The notes below the pieces were generated by a model that searched no databases, had not been told where the DNA came from, and saw nothing but the letters and a program-made list of their open reading frames with translations. A DNA stretch of 52,223 nucleotides, from the NCBI RefSeq assembly GCF_030409685.1, contig NZ_JAUFQJ010000026.1, forward strand, positions 1 to 52,223, written 5' to 3'. The position numbers and the translations under genes are program-made. The DNA is from Ferruginibacter paludis (GTDB lineage Bacteria > Bacteroidota > Bacteroidia > Chitinophagales > Chitinophagaceae). The first letter of the stretch is position 1; each line of letters opens with the position of its first letter. Positions 16,688 to 25,808 of the stretch are shown here, in pieces.

Positions 16688-18556
16688 ATGTTTCCAGAAT
16701 ATGATGTTATAGTAGTAGGAGCCGGACATGCCGGTTGTGAGGCAGCTGCAGCTGCAGCTAACTTGGGCAGTAAAGTGCTGTTAATTACCATGAATATGCA
16801 AACCATTGCTCAAATGAGTTGTAATCCGGCTATGGGCGGTATAGCTAAAGGACAGATAGTGAGGGAAATAGATGCCATGGGAGGATATAGCGGTATTGTA
16901 ACCGATCAAAGCATGATACAGTTCAGGATGCTGAACAGATCAAAAGGCCCGGCAATGTGGAGCCCCAGAGCTCAAAGCGACCGGATGCTGTTTGCCGGTA
17001 AGTGGCGGGAGATGCTGGAACAAACTCCAAATGTTGATTTTTACCAGGATATGGTAAATGGCTTGCTCATCAAGGGTGGCAGGGTAAGTGGTGTTATAAG
17101 CGGGCTTGGTCATGAAATTAAAAGTAAGGCTGTGGTATTAACCAATGGAACCTTCCTAAATGGGGTAATTCATATTGGTGAAAGGCAATTGGGCGGGGGC
17201 AGAATGGCCGAAAAGGCAGCTACTGGTATTACTGAACAACTTGTCAGTCTCGGATTTGAAAGTCAGCGTTTAAAAACAGGAACACCTCCAAGAATCGATG
17301 GGCGCAGTTTGGATTATAGTAAGATGGAGGAACAAAAGGGGGATGAGCAGATAACAGGATTTAGTTTTCTTAATGTGCCCAGAATAAAGCCTGAACAACA
17401 AAGAAGTTGCTGGATGACCTATACCAACGAGCAGGTTCATGATATATTGAAAACAGGGTTTGAAAAGAGTCCGATGTTCCAGGGGCGAATAAAAGGTACT
17501 GGTCCACGATATTGTCCAAGTATTGAGGATAAAATAAACCGGTTTGCAGAAAGAGACAGGCACCAGTTGTTTGTAGAGCCAGAAGGTTTTAGCACTGTCG
17601 AGATATATGTAAACGGATTTTCCTCTTCCTTACCTGAACAAGTTCAATACCAGGCACTTAAACTGGTTCCTGGTTTTGAAAACTGCAAAATGTTCCGCCC
17701 GGGATATGCGATTGAATACGACTTTTTTCCACCCACCCAGTTGCAGTTCAGCCTGGAAACCAAACAGGTTCAAAATCTATTTTTTGCAGGTCAGATAAAC
17801 GGTACTACCGGGTATGAAGAGGCTGCCTGTCAGGGTTTAATGGCGGGAATCAATGCACATCAGAAAGTAAAAGAACTGGAACCGCTGGTATTGAAAAGGA
17901 GCGAAGCTTATATTGGTGTTTTGATCGATGATCTGATTAACAAGGGCACAGATGAACCTTACCGTATGTTTACCAGCAGGGCAGAATTCAGAACACTTTT
18001 AAGACAGGATAATGCGGACGTGCGCCTGACACCATTAAGCTATAAATTAGGCCTTGCCTCCCAAGAAAGAATGGATAGAGTAGAAGGCAAAATAACAGGA
18101 GTAAAGAAGGCAACAGACTTATTAAGCATGCTATCAGTGGAACCGGGAGAAATAAACGAATTTTTAGGAAGTGTTCAATCCGCTCCATTGGTAAATAAGC
18201 AGAAAATCTTGCAATTGCTGCTTAGACCAAACATAAGCCTGACAGATATGCAAGTTTCCGTGGCAAGAATTAAATTGGCATTAGAAGAGTTTGATACTGA
18301 AACGCTTGAACAGGTTGAGATCGTAACAAAGTACGATACCTACATTGAGAAGGAGCGGGAACTGGTAGCTAAAATGAGCACGTTGGAAGATCTTATTATT
18401 CCCGATAATTTCAATTATACAAAACTGGTTTCGCTTAGTAACGAAGCCCGTCAAAAATTTACCAAGATAAGACCACGCACGCTTGGTCAGGCCTCCCGCA
18501 TATCTGGTGTTAACCCGAGCGACGTGCAGATATTGATGGTATTTATGGGCAGGTAA
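16688..18556 (+). CDS. mnmG: tRNA uridine-5-carboxymethylaminomethyl modification enzyme MnmG (GidA)
   Basis: FAD-dependent partner of MnmE that installs the (carboxymethyl)aminomethyl group on wobble U34 of certain tRNAs. The 622 residues are full length. The FAD-binding VVGAGHAGCEAAAAAANLG is at the N-terminus, followed by NPAMGGIAKGQIVREIDAMG, the RSKGPAMWSPRAQSDR block, GTFLNGVIHIGER, TGTPPRIDGRS, GQINGTTGYEEAACQGLMAG and the C-terminal ARQKFTKIRPRTLGQASRIS segment. ATG at 16688 (MFPEYDVIVVG) is chosen over an in-frame TTG at 16673. In many bacteria this gene sits beside oriC. The two parS-like sites lie in its upstream gap. Confidence 0.97.
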   Translation: MFPEYDVIVVGAGHAGCEAAAAAANLGSKVLLITMNMQTIAQMSCNPAMGGIAKGQIVREIDAMGGYSGIVTDQSMIQFRMLNRSKGPAMWSPRAQSDRMLFAGKWREMLEQTPNVDFYQDMVNGLLIKGGRVSGVISGLGHEIKSKAVVLTNGTFLNGVIHIGERQLGGGRMAEKAATGITEQLVSLGFESQRLKTGTPPRIDGRSLDYSKMEEQKGDEQITGFSFLNVPRIKPEQQRSCWMTYTNEQVHDILKTGFEKSPMFQGRIKGTGPRYCPSIEDKINRFAERDRHQLFVEPEGFSTVEIYVNGFSSSLPEQVQYQALKLVPGFENCKMFRPGYAIEYDFFPPTQLQFSLETKQVQNLFFAGQINGTTGYEEAACQGLMAGINAHQKVKELEPLVLKRSEAYIGVLIDDLINKGTDEPYRMFTSRAEFRTLLRQDNADVRLTPLSYKLGLASQERMDRVEGKITGVKKATDLLSMLSVEPGEINEFLGSVQSAPLVNKQKILQLLLRPNISLTDMQVSVARIKLALEEFDTETLEQVEIVTKYDTYIEKERELVAKMSTLEDLIIPDNFNYTKLVSLSNEARQKFTKIRPRTLGQASRISGVNPSDVQILMVFMGR

Positions 18557-18630
18557 ATAAAGAGGAAAAGTTTAAAAATTGGATTATAACTACATTTGCA
18601 CTCGATTTTATAATAATTAAATGAACAATT

Positions 18631-19146
18631 ATGGCATTGAATTTTTCTGCTGATACCTCTAAAGAATTAATTTTTGAAAAAATTGCAGCCTACCTGCATG
18701 AAAGGGAGTTAAAAGTAGCAAGCCAGGATAGTTCCCGTCCATGGGGAGGTTTTTTTGTGTTAGAAGAAGGGGAAGCAAGAAAGTTTATAGCTCTATACTT
18801 TCCCCATTTGACAAAAGAAGAGTTGAGCATCTCAGGAAAATTAAGTCCCAAAATATTGATTGTCGCACCACATAAAAGATTAAGCTGGCAATACCATCAC
18901 CGGCGGGCAGAAATCTGGAAATTAATCGGAGGTGTTGCGGGAGTAATTACCAGTGATACGGATGAGGAAAAAGAAATAACAGAATTAAAAATCGGCGATA
19001 TTATACAATTGAAACAAGGCGAACGTCATCGCCTGATAGGTATGGACGGTTGGGGAGTTGTTGCAGAAATCTGGCGGCATACAGACCAGGAAAATCCGAG
19101 CGATGAAGACGATATTGTAAGAGTACAGGATGACTTCGGAAGATAA
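18631..19146 (+). CDS. Cupin protein similar to mannose-6-phosphate isomerase type II domain
   Basis: A 171-residue single-domain protein resembling the cupin part of type II phosphomannose isomerases. Sequence blocks are RPWGGFFVLEE, KILIVAPHKRLSWQYHHRRA, EIWKLIGGVAGVI, LKIGDIIQLKQGERHRLIG and VVAEIWRHTD. The histidines of QYHHRRAE and the glutamate and histidine of GERHRL form the usual metal site. It may interconvert sugar phosphates, but the substrate is unproven. A TACATTTG core promoter element is at 18591-18598. The gene ends at a very strong terminator. Confident in the fold, less so in the reaction. Confidence 0.78.
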   Translation: MALNFSADTSKELIFEKIAAYLHERELKVASQDSSRPWGGFFVLEEGEARKFIALYFPHLTKEELSISGKLSPKILIVAPHKRLSWQYHHRRAEIWKLIGGVAGVITSDTDEEKEITELKIGDIIQLKQGERHRLIGMDGWGVVAEIWRHTDQENPSDEDDIVRVQDDFGR

Positions 19147-19160
19147 AACAATTTTTTGGT

Positions 19161-19202
19161 AATGGGGTATAACTATATTATTAGTTATACCCCATTATTT
19201 TT
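19161..19202 (+). terminator. Rho-independent terminator after the cupin gene
   Basis: A perfect 15-bp stem, AATGGGGTATAACTA at 19161-19175 with TAGTTATACCCCATT at 19182-19196, closes a 6-base loop and is followed by ATTTTTAA. Confidence 0.9.
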
Positions 19203-19387
19203 AATGGAAGTCCTTCAATAAAAAATAATAACGGATTTGAATCATTAAATCTTTTATGTTGATGGTTTTAACACAAATAGACAAAGGAAAGGTACTCAAA
19301 TTATACACAACGTGAAGGATTGGCGAAGATACAGGAAGTTATTAATCGTCTTGTACAAATCAATTTGTAGCGTAGTTCGGTATGCTA

Positions 19388-21895
19388 TCAAACCGGTTGA
19401 CCTTTTTTTAATGAAGCCAGCATAATTTTTACTTCGCCATAACTAATGCCAGCAGGTAAATTTTCCATGATTTTTTTATGTCCTTCTGTACCATGCTTTG
19501 ATACGGCTTCATTTATTAAATCTTGTTTAGTTGTACTAAGCAACCCGCTTACATCAACTTCTCCCAGTTCAACAAAATAAGCAAGATGTCCTTCAATGGT
19601 TCCTACAGCTAAATTTCTTTCTGCTGCAATCTCTGCAATGGTTTTACCTTCTTTAAACAAACGAAAGCTGGCTGTTTTTGTATCTGTTTTTACTTCCATT
19701 GTTTTCACCTTTCGCTTTGCTTTTACAGGTATCGCTTCAATGTTTGTATGCAGGTTATTCTCTTCGCAGTAGGCATTGATGATTGCTAAAAAAGCTTCGC
19801 CAAATTGTTGTGTCTTCACTTTTCCAAAGCCGCTGATCATGGTTAATTCTTCAAAAGTCTGCGGAAGATAGCGGGCCATTTCATCCAGCGTATTGCTGTT
19901 GGCAACCATAAAAACAGCCACGTTTTTTTGATCACAGAGTTTGTCCCGCTTTGCACGAAGTTGCTTATGTAAATCCGGATGAGGGCTGTCATTTTTTTGG
20001 TAAGAAGATTTGCCGGCATAGAAATTCACCGGCAGGTAGGGCTTTACAAAAGTTCTTTTTTGATGCAGATAACCAGATACAATAAAACCATCTTTACAAA
20101 CAGCTAATAAATGCTTACGAAAGTAGAGGCTTTGGTACAAGTCAGCCAGCATTTTATTGCCATCCATGGCAACGACCTTACTGTCTGTTACAGCTATACA
20201 TTTATTTATTTGTTGCAGGCAATTGTCAAGCTCTGCATAAAAATGATTGCTTGCTGCTGCAATTCTTTTTTGTAAGGTTTCATTGTGTTCAGGGAGTGTA
20301 GGATAATTTAATAATTCCTTCAGCTGGGGTTGAAATTTTGTTGCCGTAGATTCCATGTTTGCAATTGCCGACTTTATCATATCAGCCCAGGAAACAGCCT
20401 CTTTATTAAAAACGGCGATTTGAGAATTTATAAAATGAAATAATGCTTTTGCATGCAACTGCTGTTCTTCAAAATCAAATAATTGCAATAAAATCTGTTC
20501 CTGAAATAAGTGTTTTGCTTGTTGCAACAATTGCAATTGTGCAGCAGATGTTCGTTGCGCTGAAGCAAATTCAGCAATGCGCCTATCGTTGCGTAAACTA
20601 TGATTATTAATTCGACTGTGCAATATCATACCTGCCAATGTAGTGCAACGGCTTAGAGCAACATATACCTGACCGGGTGCAAAAGCTTCACCCGCATCAA
20701 TAATGGCTTTCTCAAATGTAAGGCCCTGGCTTTTATGAATGGTGATAGCCCACGCAAGACGCAAGGGAAATTGAGTAAAAGAACCGATTTCATTCTCCTC
20801 AATCTGGTTAGTTGTTTTGTCAATGTTGTAACGGATATTTCTCCACTTTTCTTTTTTTACTTCAATTGGTGTTGGTTCTCCCTGGCATTGAACAAAAATT
20901 TTATCATCCTCGATCTTGTCAACTATACCAATTTTGCCGTTAAAATACCGGCGTACTTTTTCAATGTCATTTTTAAGAAACATCACCTGTGTACCTATCT
21001 TTAATTTTAAATTCAGATCCGCAGGAAAGGACTTTTCATAAAATTCACCTTCTATAGCAGCATCAAACCTGTATTCTTTACCATCCAGTTCATGCAGGGC
21101 TTTAAAGTTAATTGCATCCGCTTTGCTATTGTGTGTTGTAAGTGTAATATATTTTTCTTCTCTTGCGGGATTAAAACCGGGAAGATAACGGGTATGCAAC
21201 AACTGGTAGCAATCCTGATCCATTTCATTATTTCGAACCTGGTTTAAAACCTGCACAAATGCGCTATCGTTCTGCCGGTAAATTTTGTCAAGTTCTATAT
21301 ATACAGGTTGCTGTGCTTCGATAACATGGCTGTTGAAGAAGTATTCGCTTTTGTAATATGGAGACAGCAAGTCCCATTCTTCAGCTTTCACTACGGGCGG
21401 CAACTGGTACATATCACCAATCAATAATACCTGCACGCCGCCAAACGGCACTGAATACTGGCTACGCACATGGCGTAATACTGTGTCAATAGCATCCAGC
21501 ACATCGCAACGCACCATACTTATCTCATCAATAATCAGCAGCTCTAATTTTTGCATTACCTCTTTGCGATCGTTTGTTAAACGAAGTCTTCCTACGAGAC
21601 TATGCTTATCGGTTATAGCGTCATTGGTGCCATAACCCTTGCTAACCGGAATAAATGGAGTGAAGGGCAGTTGAAAAAATGAATGAATTGTTGTGCCTCC
21701 AGCGTTGATTGCTGCAACACCTGTAGGTGCTACCACTACCGTATTTTTTATTCCATTTTCTTTTACGTGTTTTAAGAACGTGGTTTTGCCGGTACCGGCT
21801 TTGCCGGTTAAAAAGACAGATGCATTTGTATAATTGACAAAATCTGAGGCCAGTTGAAATGACGTGTTGGTGATATCTGTTGTGTTGGTGCCCAC
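19388..21895 (-). CDS. PIF1-type helicase with HRDC and C-terminal winged-helix-like region
   Basis: An 835-residue superfamily 1B DNA helicase. Walker A GKAGTGKT is at 31-38 and the Walker B region reads LLIIDEISMVRCDVLDAID. Further motifs are GDMYQLPPV, VMFLKNDIEKVRRYFNG and the 2B/UvrD-like AWAITIHKSQGLTFEKAIID. After the motor come a long helical insert, an HRDC domain (about 630-715; NTLDEMARYLPQTFEELTMI) and a C-terminal helix-turn-helix of the type found at RecQ-like ends (KEGKTIAEIAAERNLAVGTI). It probably resolves DNA structures or assists repair. GTG at 21893-21895 is the start: an in-frame TGA lies directly upstream and the first ATG is far past Walker A. Confidence 0.9.
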   Translation of the reverse strand: MGTNTTDITNTSFQLASDFVNYTNASVFLTGKAGTGKTTFLKHVKENGIKNTVVVAPTGVAAINAGGTTIHSFFQLPFTPFIPVSKGYGTNDAITDKHSLVGRLRLTNDRKEVMQKLELLIIDEISMVRCDVLDAIDTVLRHVRSQYSVPFGGVQVLLIGDMYQLPPVVKAEEWDLLSPYYKSEYFFNSHVIEAQQPVYIELDKIYRQNDSAFVQVLNQVRNNEMDQDCYQLLHTRYLPGFNPAREEKYITLTTHNSKADAINFKALHELDGKEYRFDAAIEGEFYEKSFPADLNLKLKIGTQVMFLKNDIEKVRRYFNGKIGIVDKIEDDKIFVQCQGEPTPIEVKKEKWRNIRYNIDKTTNQIEENEIGSFTQFPLRLAWAITIHKSQGLTFEKAIIDAGEAFAPGQVYVALSRCTTLAGMILHSRINNHSLRNDRRIAEFASAQRTSAAQLQLLQQAKHLFQEQILLQLFDFEEQQLHAKALFHFINSQIAVFNKEAVSWADMIKSAIANMESTATKFQPQLKELLNYPTLPEHNETLQKRIAAASNHFYAELDNCLQQINKCIAVTDSKVVAMDGNKMLADLYQSLYFRKHLLAVCKDGFIVSGYLHQKRTFVKPYLPVNFYAGKSSYQKNDSPHPDLHKQLRAKRDKLCDQKNVAVFMVANSNTLDEMARYLPQTFEELTMISGFGKVKTQQFGEAFLAIINAYCEENNLHTNIEAIPVKAKRKVKTMEVKTDTKTASFRLFKEGKTIAEIAAERNLAVGTIEGHLAYFVELGEVDVSGLLSTTKQDLINEAVSKHGTEGHKKIMENLPAGISYGEVKIMLASLKKGQPV

Positions 21896-22064
21896 TCAAT
21901 TGATTGTTTACTGATGACCATACCGGTTAAAGAATTATTGGACTTCTTTATAAAGAGACTTCACTTTAATCATATAAAGATAAAGCGATAACAAAGAAAA
22001 AAGGATTGCACGGTTTGATGCAATACCAATTGCAGAAAACCATGCAATCCTTAAAGGTAAAGGG

Positions 22065-22409
22065 TTATAACTGAGCTTTATTATTTAGCAACAGCAACTC
22101 ATTTACCTGTACTTCGCTGACGTACTTTTTAATACCGTCTTTATCAGTGTAACTTCTGTTGATCAGTTTTCCCTCGATCACTACTTCTGTTCCTTTCTGT
22201 AAAAATTTTTCTGCTAGGTCAGCCACTTTGCCCCAAGCCACCAAATTGTGCCAGGTTGTTTCTGTTACCTTTTCTCCTTTTGCGTTACGGTAATTTTCGT
22301 TGGTGGCGATGCTGAAGCGGGCAAGCTTTTTTCCGCTTTCGGTATTTTTAATTTCAGGAGCGTTACCCAAATTGCCAATCAGTTGAACTTTGTTTTTTAG
22401 TGCGTACAT
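22065..22409 (-). CDS. ssb: Single-stranded DNA-binding protein, short form
   Basis: A 114-residue OB-fold SSB. It starts MYALKNKVQLIGNLGNAPEI and contains KLARFSIATNENY, TTWHNLVAWGKVADLAEKFL (partly quoted), KGTEVVIEGKL and SYTDKDGIKKYVSEVQVNEL. The OB fold is complete, but the usual flexible tail and acidic DIPF-type tip that recruits partner proteins are missing, because the protein stops right after the fold at NNKAQL. That suggests a second, specialised SSB rather than the main replicative one; this is inference. It lies upstream of the helicase gene on the same strand, about 170 bases apart. Confidence 0.9.
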   Translation of the reverse strand: MYALKNKVQLIGNLGNAPEIKNTESGKKLARFSIATNENYRNAKGEKVTETTWHNLVAWGKVADLAEKFLQKGTEVVIEGKLINRSYTDKDGIKKYVSEVQVNELLLLNNKAQL

Positions 22410-22608
22410 GGTTGTAAATTTTAGAATTTTTAAATTTTGTTATTTCAATCAACCGGAAGGCGCCGTACCGATTGACAACACAAAGATGCAGTTGGCTAAA
22501 AGCGATAACCGTACTTTAGTCGTTTATAGCTGTATATAACCGTTTGTAAACGCTTGTACTTGTAAAAAACAAATTGTATCTTTTCTTCATGAATCAATAC
22601 CATGGCTT

Positions 22609-22983
22609 ATGACAACTGATATTGCTGCTAAAAAATGTTTAACCTGTGGAAAGCCTCTGAAAGGCAGAACGGACAAAAAGTTTTGCGATGACTATTGCCG
22701 GAACGGATATAATAATCAGCTGAAAGCTACTGATAACAACTACGTGCGCAATATCAACAACGCTTTACGCAAAAACCGGCGCATACTGGAAGCCTTATTG
22801 CCCGACAATGAAGAAATGGCGAAGACGACAAAAGATAAATTGTTGCACAAAGAATTTCAGTTTAAATACATCACACACACTTACATAAACAAAAAAGGCA
22901 ACACCTATTTTTTTTGTTACGAGTTTGGATATTTGCCACTTGAAAATGATTGGTTTTTAATAGTAAGAAGAAGGGAGAATTAA
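22609..22983 (+). CDS. Small zinc-ribbon protein of unknown function
   Basis: A 124-residue protein. Cys10-x2-Cys13 and Cys26-x3-Cys30 form a zinc ribbon in KKCLTCGKPLKGRTDKKFC. The stretch resembles DUF2116-type ribbons, in which KxFCSxxCRNxxxN follows. The remainder is basic and alpha/beta (ALRKNRRILEALLP, YITHTYINKKGNTYFFCYEF, YLPLENDWFLIV). No function can be assigned. It is divergent from ssb, which shares the 199-base intergenic region, and converges on the GH3 gene 10 bases away. Confidence 0.7.
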   Translation: MTTDIAAKKCLTCGKPLKGRTDKKFCDDYCRNGYNNQLKATDNNYVRNINNALRKNRRILEALLPDNEEMAKTTKDKLLHKEFQFKYITHTYINKKGNTYFFCYEFGYLPLENDWFLIVRRREN

Positions 22984-22992
22984 GATAAGGGT

Positions 22993-24498
22993 TTACCGAA
23001 GCAGCAAAATCTCTTCCAGCATAATGCGTTCATTACTTAACCGCGGCACCTTGTTTTGCCCGCCCAATTTGCCCTTACTACGCAACCATTCTGTAAAAAT
23101 CCCTTTTCGCAAAGCATGTACGATGGGTAAACGCAAAGCAATGTCTTTTTGCCGCTTGGCCTCATAATCGCTGTTGTGATTTTTTAACGCAGCGTCAAGC
23201 TCAACAGTAAACTGGTGCAGGTTTGCTGGTTCTTTATCAAATTCAATCAACCACTCATGGGCACCGTTATTGTGTTCACTAAAGTAAACAGGAGCGGCCG
23301 TATAATCGTTTACAATCGCATTGGTTTTTTCCGCTGCGATCGCAATCGCTTTATCGCTGTTGTCCACAATTACTTCTTCACCGAAAGCGTTCATGTAATG
23401 TTTTAACCGTCCGCTTACTTTTATTTTATATGGGTTGATAGAAGTAAACTGTATTGTATCGCCAATCAGGTATCGCCATAAGCCGCCTGTAGTGCTAATT
23501 ACCAGCGCATAATTCTTTCCGGGAACAACATTTTTTAATCCGATAGTTTGAGGATTCGGTTTGCCATATTCTTCGACAGGCAAAAACTCGTAAAAAATGC
23601 CATGCTCGGTAAACAGCAACATACCATCATCATCCGGCTTTTGCTGACCTGCAAAAAAACCTTCGCTGGCATTGTAAATTTCAAGGTAGTTTACTTTGCC
23701 GCCAATGATTTTTTCAAACTGCTCCCGGTAAGGCACAAACGAAACGCCGCCATTGATGTATAACTCCAGGTTGGGCCAAACTTCTTTAATGGTTTGCTTT
23801 CCTTTAATTTCCAGTATGCGTTTTAATAGCAGCAAGGTCCAGGTGGGTACGCCGGCAATAGAAGTAACATTTTCATCTGCCGTAACCCTGGCCAGTTTTT
23901 CAATTTTGTTTTCCCATTCATCCAATAAGGCAATACTTAATTCTGGCGTACGCAGCCACTGGCCCCAAAAGGGGGAATTTTGCATCAGGATGGCACTTAA
24001 ATCACCAAACTGTATATCGTCTTTTACTTTGCTGAGTTGATGTGAGCCGCCGATAACAAGCGCTTTTCCTGTTAACAGATCGCTGGAAGGAAAATTTTCA
24101 TAGTAGGTTGTGATTACGTCTTTGGAACCTTTGAAATGGTTATCTGTTAAGCTTTCTTCACTGATGGGAATGAATTTACTTTTTGCAGAAGTGGTGCCAC
24201 TGCTTTTGGCAAACCAGTTAACGGGTGTATTCCACAAAACATTTTCTTCCCCGTTCATCATCCGCTCAATGTATGGTTTTACATCGTCGTACTCCTGTAT
24301 CGGCACATTGCGTTTAAAATCTTTTAATGTAAACAGCCGGGAGAAATTGTATTTTTTTCCAAACTCCGTGTATTGGGCTGCGGTTACCAGTTCCTGTAAA
24401 ACCTCCCGCTGGCTGGCCACCGGATGGTTACTCCAGTTTTTGATGCGCCAAAAACGCATTCGTGCAAGCCTTGATATCGTAGGAGAAAGGAATTTCAT
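22993..24498 (-). CDS. GH3 family acyl-adenylating protein, copy 1
   Basis: A 501-residue bacterial homologue of plant GH3 acyl-acid amido synthetases, in the ANL adenylating superfamily. The ATP-binding region reads WFAKSSGTTSAKSKFIPISE. Further blocks are EVWPNLELYINGGVSFVPYR, YNASEGFFAGQQ, VPGKNYALVISTTGGLWRYL and the hinge KVSGRLKHYMNAFGEEVIVD. In plants these enzymes join amino acids to hormones; bacterial substrates are unknown. The frame extends to 24561, but MKFLSPTISRLARM at 24498 is the more natural start. A second copy is at 41623-43179. It is divergent from thiL. Confidence 0.88.
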   Translation of the reverse strand: MKFLSPTISRLARMRFWRIKNWSNHPVASQREVLQELVTAAQYTEFGKKYNFSRLFTLKDFKRNVPIQEYDDVKPYIERMMNGEENVLWNTPVNWFAKSSGTTSAKSKFIPISEESLTDNHFKGSKDVITTYYENFPSSDLLTGKALVIGGSHQLSKVKDDIQFGDLSAILMQNSPFWGQWLRTPELSIALLDEWENKIEKLARVTADENVTSIAGVPTWTLLLLKRILEIKGKQTIKEVWPNLELYINGGVSFVPYREQFEKIIGGKVNYLEIYNASEGFFAGQQKPDDDGMLLFTEHGIFYEFLPVEEYGKPNPQTIGLKNVVPGKNYALVISTTGGLWRYLIGDTIQFTSINPYKIKVSGRLKHYMNAFGEEVIVDNSDKAIAIAAEKTNAIVNDYTAAPVYFSEHNNGAHEWLIEFDKEPANLHQFTVELDAALKNHNSDYEAKRQKDIALRLPIVHALRKGIFTEWLRSKGKLGGQNKVPRLSNERIMLEEILLLR

Positions 24499-24718
24499 TC
24501 CCAGCAAGATAAAAAACTTACACGACTTATAAAAAGTATTAGTCAACAGTTTAATAACCAACAGTAAACAATGAAAAGGCTCTATGGTTATGCATTCAAC
24601 GGAAAGTGTCAGGCAGTTTTGTTAATTTTGACGAATACGCAATGTATGATCCTTTTGTAAATCAGGGCTTTTAAGAAAGCCAGGTCAATAAAAGCGGGAC
24701 AATAAACAGTAACGAAAT

Positions 24719-25759
24719 ATGAGCAACGACAGAACAGAAATAAATGCATTGGGCGAGTTTGGATTAATAGATCATCTTACTCAAAATAATGAAACAAGAA
24801 ATGCTTCCACGGTTTTAAGTGTTGGCGATGATGCAGCGGTACTGGATCATTTCGGTAAACAAATTGTGGTAACTACGGATATGCTGATAGAAGGAATTCA
24901 TTTCGACCTGATGTATACACCCTTAAAGCATTTGGGATATAAATCTGTAGTAGCCAATTTGAGTGATGTGTATGCTATGAATGCAACGCCAACGCAGATA
25001 ACACTCAGCATTGCATTCAGCAACCGTTTCAGCCTGGAAGCAATGGATGAATTTTACGAAGGCGTTTACGCGGCCTGCGAAAGATATGGTGTAGACCTTG
25101 TTGGCGGAGATACAACTTCTTCTCAAAAAGGATTTGTTATTTCTGTTACCGCCATCGGCGAAGTAACCCCTGATACTTTTGTAAAAAGAAGCTCGGCTAA
25201 AAAAGGAGATTTGCTTTGCGTGAGTGGTTTTTTAGGAGGCGCATTTTTGGGCCTCACGATATTAGAAAGAGAAAAAAGAATTTTTGCTGAAACCGGCGCC
25301 CAGCCCGACCTGGAAAACCAGGCTTACATTGTTGGCCGTTTACTGAAGCCGGAAGCAAGAAAAGATATCGTTGAGTTTTTTGCTGAAAAAGGAATTATGC
25401 CAACGGCCATGATTGACGTAAGCGATGGCCTGAGCAGCGAAACGCTTCATATCTGTAAGCAAAGCAATTTGGGCTGTGTTATTTATGAAGATAAAATACC
25501 TATACATGAAGATGCCCGCCAGTTTGCTTACACTTTGGAACTGGATCCTACTGCCTGTGCGTTAAGTGGCGGCGAGGATTATGAATTGTTGTTTACGCTT
25601 TCTCAAACCGATTATGATAAAATTGTGCTGAATGAGCAAATTAGCGTAATTGGTTACATGACGGAAGCAGAAGAGGGAACCCATATAATAACAAGGGGCG
25701 GTAATAAGCACCAGCTGGTTGCACAGGGCTGGAACCATATGAATCAGCCACCGCAATAA
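24719..25759 (+). CDS. thiL: Thiamine-monophosphate kinase
   Basis: Phosphorylates thiamine monophosphate to thiamine diphosphate, the active cofactor. The 346-residue protein is of the PurM/ThiL fold. Blocks are GEFGLIDHLTQ, VGDDAAVLDHFGKQIVVTTD, MLIEGIHFDLMYTPLKHLGY, VVGGDTTSS-like VDLVGGDTTSSQKGFV, and IDVSDGLSSETLHICKQS with the catalytic aspartates. ALSGGEDYELLFT near residue 281 is the family signature. A TAATTTTG core promoter element is at 24623-24630, about 90 bases upstream. No other thiamine gene is in the window and I see no TPP riboswitch in the leader. Confidence 0.95.
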   Translation: MSNDRTEINALGEFGLIDHLTQNNETRNASTVLSVGDDAAVLDHFGKQIVVTTDMLIEGIHFDLMYTPLKHLGYKSVVANLSDVYAMNATPTQITLSIAFSNRFSLEAMDEFYEGVYAACERYGVDLVGGDTTSSQKGFVISVTAIGEVTPDTFVKRSSAKKGDLLCVSGFLGGAFLGLTILEREKRIFAETGAQPDLENQAYIVGRLLKPEARKDIVEFFAEKGIMPTAMIDVSDGLSSETLHICKQSNLGCVIYEDKIPIHEDARQFAYTLELDPTACALSGGEDYELLFTLSQTDYDKIVLNEQISVIGYMTEAEEGTHIITRGGNKHQLVAQGWNHMNQPPQ

Positions 25760-25808
25760 ATTGACGCGTTTATTGTTATTGAACCGGCGCATGCAGTCAA
25801 TACTTCAC

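Noticed and set aside
24644..24676. Ten-codon leader ORF before thiL (MYDPFVNQGF)
   Set aside because: Too short to support as a gene; no attenuator hairpin or codon bias of note follows it.
24562..24718. TPP riboswitch ahead of thiL
   Set aside because: The conserved CTGAGA and ACCTGA-type elements are absent in this leader.
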